A stretch of DNA of 5,390 bases from Bacteroidia bacterium (GTDB lineage: Bacteria; Bacteroidota; Bacteroidia; Bacteroidales; Azobacteroidaceae): assembly GCA_025999115.1 (NCBI GenBank), contig BNWW01000102.1, positions 1 through 5,390 on the forward strand, in the 5' to 3' direction. Each line of letters starts with the position of its first letter. The stretch's first letter is position 1. This document shows positions 1 through 5,390 of the stretch, piece after piece. The position numbers and the translations under genes were made by a program. Below the pieces are notes generated by a model, which was not told the origin of the DNA, searched no databases, and saw nothing but the letters and a program-made list of their open reading frames with translations.

Positions 1-107
1 TTCTCTCCTAACGACTATGTTTAACCGAAAAAGCACTCCTCAATCCTTCTTTTTCCAAAATCTTCGCTAAAAATTTACCTCAAAATATTTTTTATCAAAC
101 AAAATAA
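1..107. other. AT-rich intergenic edge, possibly with the tail of a plus-strand gene
   Basis: Downstream of the lipoprotein gene I see no complete gene and no strong terminator; a perfect AAAATATTTT palindrome at 82-91 is too weak to count as one. One plus-strand frame is open from the left edge and stops with TAA at 68-70, giving a basic 22-residue tail (SLLTTMFNRKSTPQSFFFQN, then LR). This could be the C terminus of a convergent neighbour or chance. The minus strand also has a short open stretch here, ending with VKHSR and a stop. Neither can be assigned. Confidence 0.3.
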
Positions 108-515
108 TTAGCTTGCGGATTTAAGGTTACTTAATATAACACCTTCCCTAATATAAGCATAATGAGGATAATCAGGATTCCATTGTTCAATCATTATTTC
201 GTTATTTGTTATAATAAATATACCCCAATTGCTTTGATTTTTTTTGTAACGAGTTGTTCCATAGTAATGATCTTTAATATATTGATCCATTGTATCAAGA
301 GAATTTTCATTACCTCCAATATTCAAATATGTTCCATCATGATAATGTATGCAACAATTATATATAGCAATTCCATCAAGACCTATCTGGTAAAAATACC
401 CATCAATAGCCAATTCTTTTCCATCGTAATTTGTTTTTTTCAACGACAATGACTCATATTCTACCACAGAGCATCCCATAAATAATATTTCTAAAATTAT
501 TAAAAAATGTTTCAT
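108..515 (-). CDS. Small putative lipoprotein, candidate immunity protein of the upstream RHS toxin
   Basis: The gene encodes 135 residues. I chose the ATG at 515 because it starts a short lipoprotein signal, MKHFLIILEILFMGC: a Lys-containing n-region, a hydrophobic core and a lipobox-like LFMGC with the lipidated Cys at residue 15. An earlier in-frame ATG at 587 lies inside the toxin coding sequence and would bury this signal, so it is rejected. The mature part has no further membrane segment. It contains AIDGYFYQIG (36-45), NWGIF (96-100), NNEIMIEQW (104-112) and AYIREG (120-125), a layout I associate with small hypothetical proteins encoded after RHS genes in Bacteroidota. No acidic cluster follows the Cys, so surface export is not indicated; a periplasm-facing membrane anchor is more likely. 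It starts only 22 bases after the toxin stop, which implies co-transcription. An immunity role is inferred from position alone. Glu9 inside the hydrophobic core is slightly unusual. Confidence 0.82.
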   Translation of the reverse strand: MKHFLIILEILFMGCSVVEYESLSLKKTNYDGKELAIDGYFYQIGLDGIAIYNCCIHYHDGTYLNIGGNENSLDTMDQYIKDHYYGTTRYKKNQSNWGIFIITNNEIMIEQWNPDYPHYAYIREGVILSNLKSAS

Positions 516-537
516 ATTTTTTGTAATTAAATTTTCT

Positions 538-990
538 TTACCATCCTCCAAATTGTAAATACCATTTGCCTTTTTTTTCTCGCACATATCTAAAATATCT
601 TGAATCTGTCATATTATGAACTATTAGATTTTGAATGACGTAACGGATATTTTCTGAATCATATCCAATAGACAAAGGACCTATATACAAAGATAAAATA
701 CCATGTCTATATTTATCTGGATCAGGTGCGTAAGGATCTCCGGGTTTTTGTATATACGTCTTATTGTCACCGCATTTTTCAATATCTAAATCATAACGCT
801 CGGTTAAACCAGGGTCTCCGGTAAACAAGACATTCTCCATTCCTAAACCAAAGAAGTTTAAACGGACACGAGAAGTTCTGAAACGGTCTCCTTCGTCGCC
901 CCACAAATCATTGTAAACATCAACGCCAACCAATCCAGGAATCCCCACCTTTTTATATCCGACCGTTTGAGAAAATTCTCCTGATTTATA
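538..990 (-). pseudogene. Frameshifted C-terminal part of the RHS toxin (polymorphic toxin type 23-like domain)
   Basis: These 150 codons, ending in TAA at 538-540, continue the toxin domain of the RHS gene in the +1 frame. Skipping one A of the run at 991-994 joins ...WETRQGK to YKSGEFSQTVGYKK without a gap. Visible landmarks, numbered from the first codon here, are GYKKVGIPG (11-19), VDVYNDLWGDEGDRFRT (23-39), LFTGDPG (55-61), DPYAPDPDKYRHG (85-97), GPLSIGYDSE (104-113) and the end WYLQFGGW (143-150). From memory this pattern (DLWGD..DRFRT, FTGDPG, DPDKYRHG, terminal FGGW) fits the Bacteroidota 'polymorphic toxin type 23' domain found after RHS cores. I do not assign a biochemical activity. 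The open frame extends upstream to an ATG at 1095, but there it only shadows the main gene, so I do not accept that start. As it stands the fragment is untranslated unless the ribosome shifts frame or the extra A is a sequencing error. Confidence 0.8.
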
Positions 991-3900
991 TTTTGCCTTG
1001 GCGAGTTTCCCATCCTTGGTAATCTCCATAATTTTTCCAATAATAAGTTGCGCCATATTCTGCCCACGGTGCCCACGGAAACAATTTAGGTACACCTACA
1101 CCAATATCAAATCCCAGTCCTTGTTGATGTGTGCCAAATTTCACATCAATATGAATGGCAATTGGAGATACATATTTTTGAAGTTGATAGCCTGCATCTG
1201 TAAAAAATAGAAAATAAACAGCTGCTGCCGCTAACCACCAAAACTCCCCATTCGGATCAGTATATCTAAACGGATTATTAAGTCCATACGCATAGCGGTT
1301 AAACGATTGTGTGAAGCCTGCTTCCTGCACATACGGATCCACTCCCAAAAACCGCCCTAATACCGGATCATACAAGCGGGCATTCAGATTAATCAGCCCA
1401 AACTCATTCAAATGTTCCTGTGCCAGATACCCCCGATTAGTAATGCTCGTTCCCGCAGTTACACTCTGTTTACCCCAAGCATCGTAATAATAACGCGTTT
1501 GTATGGCTTTTGCAGCAGTAGTTACCGTTCGGATGCTTCCCAGATGGTCTGTATTTACATAATAGAAAGATCGCGTGCCACCCGATTTAATCGCAATTGC
1601 CGATAAACCTTCGGGCGTGTAAATATAGTCATATTCTTTCGCACTACCATTAACTATGAACTCTTTTTCGTAGTTTCCAACGTAAATCATTGTCTTTTTC
1701 AAGACATTGTTTTCGTAATACAAACTTCTATTTCGTTGATTATCAGCATTGTATTGAAATTTCAACTTTTTTACGAGAGTACCCTGTAAGGTAATAGAGT
1801 CAGTTCGGTTGAATGAGGTATTTGCTATATCCAGTGCCGGAGGACTGTAAGTCCCCACCGGATCGGCAATACCCGAAACAGCATGATTGCTGTTGGCGTA
1901 TTGATAGGTTCCTACATCAAATTTAGTTTGAATATTGCCGTTGGCGGCGTACGTCATCCGATTAATAGTACCGCTATTCAAACGAAGAGAATCCAAACGA
2001 TTGAGATTGTCGTAACCGAAAAACTCATTTCTGCTATTCGTTATATCGTTACGTTGCCGTAGATTCCCTGTTGTATGGTTAAAAACATAGTCTATACGGT
2101 CAATATTGTTGTTCCCATTTTTTAGCAAAATCTGATTGGGCAAATGGTAAGTATCATAACCCGATACTCGTTTTAATCCATTACCCAAGGTACTTTCTGT
2201 GATTTGCCCTAAAGCATTGATCTCATCTACTTGCCACAACAAAGCATTGCTTTCCGCATTTCGCATAGACGTGAGTGAGCCGTTGGTGTATTGATAACCT
2301 ACACGCAATCCCGAAGGCGACTGTTTTTCTGTGAGTTGTCCTCGATTATTGTATATGTAACTTGTCGTGTAATTGGTGTTATCAATATTTTCCGTAACCG
2401 ACAAGGGTTGTCCCCATGAATTGTAAGTATAACTTTGAATGGTATTGTTATTCTTTTTCACGGTTTGCACTTGCCCTATACCATTGCCCGAAGGCACATA
2501 TTGATAAGTAAGCGTATTTTCGGGACGTACCTGCGTGGTTATTCTTCCGGCAGCATCATAAGCGAAAGCAGTCTCTTGCCCGCGGGCATTGGTTTGTTTC
2601 GTTAATTGTCCATAAGCATTATACTCATATTTGATGGAATCCGTCAAATTGGCATCTTTCAAGGCTCGTTGGAAACCTCGATTATCATAGTTGATATAAG
2701 TAGTCAATCCGTTGGATGTAGTCGTAACCGGTTTGCCCAGACTATTGTATGTGTAAGTTACCGAATTGCCGGCTGCATCAGTGGAAGATGCCAACAATCC
2801 CGAAAGATTCAAAGTTGAATAGGTGCTCTTACCATCCGGTGTAGTAATGGTATCGGTTAAACCGGAATAGCCATACGAAGTAATTCGTCCAAGATTGTTT
2901 TCTGTTTTAATCCGTCCGTATTTATCATAAGTATATTCAACATATTGCGTGCTTTTGTTGTTGTATCCGGGTAAATAGGAACGATACAATTGGCCTTTGG
3001 TATTGTATTCTTTTTCGGAAACAACCGGGGCTAAAAATCCGGGGGATTGTGTTTTTGTTTCCCAACCGGCTTTATTATACCATGTGGTTTGTGTGCCGGA
3101 GATTTGAGAAGTAACTGCAACCTTGTATAAATTATCTCCCGAAATATTCCAACTTCGGGAATTGGTAATAATATCCGTTGGAGTCGTTTCTTTCGTTACT
3201 CTTTGGAAACCATCATATTCATACGAAGTGGTCAGGCCGGCAATATCTGTTTGCAGCTGCAACACTCCTGTTTTCGGATCATATTGAGCAGATGAAGTAT
3301 TGTTTAAAGCATCGGTAGACGAAGTCATAAAACGTCCGGTCGCATCAAAAACAGAACTCGTGGTAATGGTCGGACAATTGGTAGCAATCGTTGTAACCGT
3401 GTGAGGATTACCGATACTATCATAATCAAGATAATTAGTAGTAACTGCTTTTGGATTTCCGTAGTAATCAATTTTTTGAGTCAACCGTGCTTTTGTATCG
3501 TAACTGAACTTTTTTGTTTCGGAAAACGAAGTTTCGATACCACTATGAGTAATTATTTGTTCTGTTACCCGATTCTTGAATGTACTGCCACCTTTTGCTT
3601 CCCAAGTATTGACAGTTTGACTAACCAAACTGCCTTGCGTTTCGGTAATCGAAGAGGGGTTTCCGTGGTTTGCCGAGTTATAAACATAATCCGTAGTCTT
3701 TGTTATTCCGGTCAAATGATCTTTGGTAATCTGTTTTTTGATGTAGGGGAATATCACTTTTGTGCCGGATGTGATGAATCGATCAGATTCAAAGTTGGTG
3801 CGTGAAATAGAATCCCCCGAAGTGGTGGTAACCGTTTGTTTTACCGGATAAGTATTGAAATAAGTTGAATTATATCCGTATTGAGTCGTCGTTTTTCTAT

Positions 3901-5107
3901 TTTGTTGATAATTGGTTACCCTAACCTCTTCAAAACCGAGGAATCCTTTGCCTTGTTTGTGTATTTTTGCCCCTTTGTAATAGTAATAGTTCTCATCATA
4001 AATGTTTCCTGCTTGATTTTCCATAGACGTGACAACATACAAAGGTTGCCGAAAATTACATGCTGGAAAGGCTGGTGTAGAAGCGGAATTTCCGCAATAA
4101 CCGGCATCAGTTATTGGATTATAGTCAAAAGAAACTGTTTGATTCAAACCGTTGGTGATCCCGTTAACCAATAAATTTTGGTTATTTGAAAAGGATTTGA
4201 TGAGAAAAGCATCACTATAACGAGTAAAACATAAGTCGGGAAAACCGTCGCCGTCAAAATCCGAAAAACATAAATATTTCCAACTCAAAGCCATATTCAT
4301 ATCACTTGCAGTAATAAAGTTGGAGCTATATGTTTCAAAATGAAAGGCATTGCCGTCAAACAAACCGATTTTAAGCGGAAATCCATAACCATCATTTTGT
4401 GATGGATATACAATGTCTGTCTTACCGTCCCTGTTAAAGTCACCGGTAAACCATTTTCCTGTAATATTTAAATTAGGCAATGTTTTTTTCTCAAATCCGG
4501 TTCCGGTAGAAAACAAGATGTAGTATTCATTCGGGTATTTATTAACAAGAATATCAGTCTTGCCATCTCCATTGAAATCGCCGACAAGAGGAACATAACT
4601 GACCATAGAGGTGTTTTTCAAATCAGTCCCCGAAGTCAGCAAAGAAAAAGAAGAACCGTTTAATTCATAAATTCTGTATCCGGAAGCATCCATAACCAAC
4701 AAATCTACTTTGCCGTTGCCATTAAAGTCTATCAAGGCGCGATCAAAAGGAAGTTCATCATAATATTTGGTTCCCCAAGTTATACCTCCCGATGCAATCT
4801 CATTACCATATTGATTATAAAGCTTTTGCGTACTTTTAATTAATATTTCCTCCTTCCCATCCCCATTAAAATCACCTGTAATATAATCATTATCTTGCAC
4901 GGTAGTATTAAAACCATAATAACCGGTAGTGCCTCCATTGGTAAATTGTGTTCCGTCAAAAAAATAAAAATTATACCGATAAGTGTTATTGGGAGCATGG
5001 GTAATGGAAATTAAGTCCATCAGTCCATCACCATTGAGATCTGCAATAGCTATTCCTTTAGAATTATCGCCATAAACATCAAATTCGCATTGTTTACTAA
5101 AAGTCAT
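986..5107 (-). CDS. RHS/YD-repeat polymorphic toxin protein with N-terminal VCBS repeats, frameshifted near the C terminus
   Basis: This open frame of 1373 codons encodes the body of an RHS-family polymorphic toxin, a large secreted or surface shell that encloses a C-terminal toxin. Six VCBS/FG-GAP-like calcium-binding motifs of the DFNGDGKxD type lie at residues 23-31, 79-87, 127-135, 177-185, 223-231 and 283-291. A linker with KGFLGFEEV (387-395) resembles SpvB/TcdB-type proteins. YD repeats (for example YEYNAYGQLTKQTNARGQET) run from about 534 to 1240. The RHS core ends with RLYDPVLGRFLGVDP (1244-1258) and DPNG (1284-1287). A hydrophobic stretch (about 1289-1302) leads into the toxin domain, which breaks off at ...WETRQGKI. 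The ATG at 5107 is probably not the real start: the same frame encodes another VCBS motif upstream, no other ATG, GTG or TTG exists in that frame, and a TAG lies at 5324-5326. No signal peptide is visible, so the true 5' end is missing. The RHS family call is certain; function as a toxin is inference. Confidence 0.93.
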   Translation of the reverse strand: MTFSKQCEFDVYGDNSKGIAIADLNGDGLMDLISITHAPNNTYRYNFYFFDGTQFTNGGTTGYYGFNTTVQDNDYITGDFNGDGKEEILIKSTQKLYNQYGNEIASGGITWGTKYYDELPFDRALIDFNGNGKVDLLVMDASGYRIYELNGSSFSLLTSGTDLKNTSMVSYVPLVGDFNGDGKTDILVNKYPNEYYILFSTGTGFEKKTLPNLNITGKWFTGDFNRDGKTDIVYPSQNDGYGFPLKIGLFDGNAFHFETYSSNFITASDMNMALSWKYLCFSDFDGDGFPDLCFTRYSDAFLIKSFSNNQNLLVNGITNGLNQTVSFDYNPITDAGYCGNSASTPAFPACNFRQPLYVVTSMENQAGNIYDENYYYYKGAKIHKQGKGFLGFEEVRVTNYQQNRKTTTQYGYNSTYFNTYPVKQTVTTTSGDSISRTNFESDRFITSGTKVIFPYIKKQITKDHLTGITKTTDYVYNSANHGNPSSITETQGSLVSQTVNTWEAKGGSTFKNRVTEQIITHSGIETSFSETKKFSYDTKARLTQKIDYYGNPKAVTTNYLDYDSIGNPHTVTTIATNCPTITTSSVFDATGRFMTSSTDALNNTSSAQYDPKTGVLQLQTDIAGLTTSYEYDGFQRVTKETTPTDIITNSRSWNISGDNLYKVAVTSQISGTQTTWYNKAGWETKTQSPGFLAPVVSEKEYNTKGQLYRSYLPGYNNKSTQYVEYTYDKYGRIKTENNLGRITSYGYSGLTDTITTPDGKSTYSTLNLSGLLASSTDAAGNSVTYTYNSLGKPVTTTSNGLTTYINYDNRGFQRALKDANLTDSIKYEYNAYGQLTKQTNARGQETAFAYDAAGRITTQVRPENTLTYQYVPSGNGIGQVQTVKKNNNTIQSYTYNSWGQPLSVTENIDNTNYTTSYIYNNRGQLTEKQSPSGLRVGYQYTNGSLTSMRNAESNALLWQVDEINALGQITESTLGNGLKRVSGYDTYHLPNQILLKNGNNNIDRIDYVFNHTTGNLRQRNDITNSRNEFFGYDNLNRLDSLRLNSGTINRMTYAANGNIQTKFDVGTYQYANSNHAVSGIADPVGTYSPPALDIANTSFNRTDSITLQGTLVKKLKFQYNADNQRNRSLYYENNVLKKTMIYVGNYEKEFIVNGSAKEYDYIYTPEGLSAIAIKSGGTRSFYYVNTDHLGSIRTVTTAAKAIQTRYYYDAWGKQSVTAGTSITNRGYLAQEHLNEFGLINLNARLYDPVLGRFLGVDPYVQEAGFTQSFNRYAYGLNNPFRYTDPNGEFWWLAAAAVYFLFFTDAGYQLQKYVSPIAIHIDVKFGTHQQGLGFDIGVGVPKLFPWAPWAEYGATYYWKNYGDYQGWETRQGKI
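991..994 (-). other. Probable +1 frameshift site in a run of four A's
   Basis: On the minus strand the sequence GGC AAA ATA TAA ends the long RHS frame. With one A fewer it reads GGC AAA TAT AAA and continues in the toxin domain for 150 codons. The homopolymer is the simplest place for a one-base insertion, whether a real mutation or a sequencing error. I see no typical programmed-frameshift signal, such as a recognisable slippery heptamer with a downstream pseudoknot or an internal Shine-Dalgarno, so programmed recoding is a less likely reading. Confidence 0.65.
1061..1078 (-). repeat. 9-bp perfect tandem duplication inside the toxin domain
   Basis: The plus-strand unit TGCCCACGG occurs twice in direct succession (1061-1069 and 1070-1078). 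It is in frame and produces PWAPWA in the protein, within FPWAPWAEYGATYYW. The duplication looks like replication slippage, and it lies about 70 bases before the frameshift in the direction of translation. Confidence 0.7.
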
Positions 5108-5265
5108 ACCGTAAAAGTCATAATTGAGGAATAATTTTACTTTCTTGTCTTTTACAGATATAAAATCACACCTTCCATCGCCGTTAAAATCGGCATATTG
5201 ACAATTTGTTTCCTTATTTTCTGATAAAAAAGCGTAATCTTCACTGCCGTAATGTGAATATTCCC
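5108..5265 (-). pseudogene. In-frame 5' continuation of the RHS gene (seventh VCBS repeat), without a start codon
   Basis: The frame of the large RHS gene stays open upstream of its first ATG and clearly codes for the same kind of protein. It contains a VCBS/FG-GAP motif, YADFNGDGRCDF, at about 5162-5199, followed by ISVKDKKVKLFLNYDFYG leading directly into the ATG. This is the spacing seen in the six downstream repeats. The frame stays formally open to 5323 but enters the GC-rich palindromic block near 5270, where the translation (ALRYGEQG and upstream) no longer looks like a VCBS protein. It meets a TAG at 5324-5326. No ATG, GTG or TTG codon occurs in this frame between the stop and 5107. 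The gene therefore appears truncated or interrupted at its 5' end. The left border is firm; the border with the repeat-like block is approximate. Confidence 0.75.
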
Positions 5266-5269
5266 CCTG

Positions 5270-5342
5270 TTCGCCGTAGCGTAACGCACTGCACCGTTCG
5301 GCGGAAGCTCCACTGCCGTCGTCCTAAAAGCAAAGCTTCCGC
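5270..5342. repeat. GC-rich palindromic repeat-like element at the 5' end of the RHS gene
   Basis: This block is 61 percent GC (44 of 72 bases from 5271 to 5342), while the bases to its right (5343-5390) have 11 of 48 and those at 5161-5220 have 20 of 60. It contains a perfect 9-bp inverted repeat, GCGGAAGCT at 5301-5309 and AGCTTCCGC at 5334-5342, with a 24-base loop. A second pair, CGCCG at 5272-5276 and CGGCG at 5299-5303, encloses a tight hairpin, GCGT at 5279-5282 with ACGC at 5284-5287. All frames read as compositionally odd peptides, which suggests it is not coding. The structure resembles a REP- or MITE-like dispersed element. It has no transposase, and copies elsewhere cannot be seen in this window, so its class is open. 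Confidence 0.55.
5301..5342. other. Stem-loop with perfect 9-bp arms
   Basis: The arms GCGGAAGCT and AGCTTCCGC pair perfectly around a 24-base loop. No U-run follows on either strand, so this is unlikely to be an intrinsic terminator. It is better read as the core of the palindromic element at the broken 5' end of the RHS gene. Confidence 0.55.
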
Positions 5343-5390
5343 TTTGAAATCTTGAATATTGTGCATATCTTGACATTTTTTTATTCTGTT

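Noticed and set aside
71..95. Possible terminator after the lipoprotein gene
   Set aside because: Only A/T-rich self-complementarity (AAAATATTTT, and AAAAAT pairing with ATTTTT) is present. There is no GC-containing stem, so it cannot be supported.
162..452. Plus-strand 96-codon open frame with hydrophobic residues
   Set aside because: It lies antisense to the lipoprotein gene. The hydrophobic look comes from reading AT-rich codons in reverse.
858..1076. Minus-strand 72-codon open frame in the third phase
   Set aside because: It overlaps both toxin frames and its translation has no family resemblance. It is a shadow frame.
991..1095. Independent start of the toxin domain at the ATG at 1095
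   Set aside because: The peptide from 1095 to about 991 is unlike the toxin family and overlaps the main frame, which carries the better continuation (GATYYWKNYGDYQGWETRQG). The frameshift explanation fits better.
2600..3600. Repeated YD motifs as DNA-level repeats or a CRISPR-like array
   Set aside because: The periodicity is at protein level with divergent nucleotide sequence, which is typical of YD repeats. No constant direct repeat with spacers exists.
3401..3805. Plus-strand 134-codon open frame, the longest on that strand
   Set aside because: It is fully antisense to the YD-repeat region, which is clearly coding on the minus strand. It has an unstructured Cys- and Ile-rich translation and no plausible ribosome binding site.
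5152..5376. Minus-strand 74-codon open frame starting with MSRYAQYSRF
   Set aside because: It runs through the GC-rich palindromic block and then overlaps the VCBS-coding frame of the RHS gene in another phase. The peptide has no domain character, so it is a shadow frame.

Overview
The window looks like an AT-rich Bacteroidota (probably Bacteroidales) chromosome. The grounds are the style of the RHS core (a GYLAQEHLNEFGLINLNARL-type core followed by an LYDPVLGRFLGVDP motif), the lipoprotein signal peptide of the small downstream gene, the low GC content and the weak Shine-Dalgarno context. All supported genes lie on the minus strand, so transcription runs from the right edge towards the left edge. 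No tRNA, rRNA, CRISPR array or intact transposase gene was seen.

Layout in the direction of transcription. At the right end (about 5270-5342) there is a short GC-rich block (44 of 72 bases G or C, against roughly one quarter to one third in its flanks) built of nested inverted repeats, including a perfect 9-bp pair. It reads like a small palindromic dispersed repeat. It abuts, in frame, a coding stretch that starts without a usable start codon (5108 to about 5265) and runs into a very large RHS/YD-repeat protein (986-5107). That protein has seven VCBS/FG-GAP-like repeats, a linker, a long YD-repeat shell, the RHS-associated core and a hydrophobic segment, followed by a C-terminal domain resembling the Bacteroidota 'polymorphic toxin type 23' domain. 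The toxin domain is cut by a +1 frameshift: the long frame stops at 986-988, but the rest of the domain (150 codons, 538-990) continues in the neighbouring frame from a run of four A's at 991-994. Removing one A restores a continuous protein ending in ...YLQFGGW.

Twenty-two bases after that true end begins a 135-residue lipoprotein gene (108-515). Its position directly behind a polymorphic toxin makes it the likely immunity protein. The last 107 bases hold no convincing gene or terminator, only a possible tail of a neighbouring gene on the plus strand.

Together this is a polymorphic toxin-immunity locus of the RHS type, damaged at both ends of the toxin gene: no start codon and a repeat-like element at the 5' end, and a one-base frameshift in the toxin domain. 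It may be a decaying or silent cassette, or the frameshift may be a homopolymer sequencing error. The lipoprotein gene remains intact.
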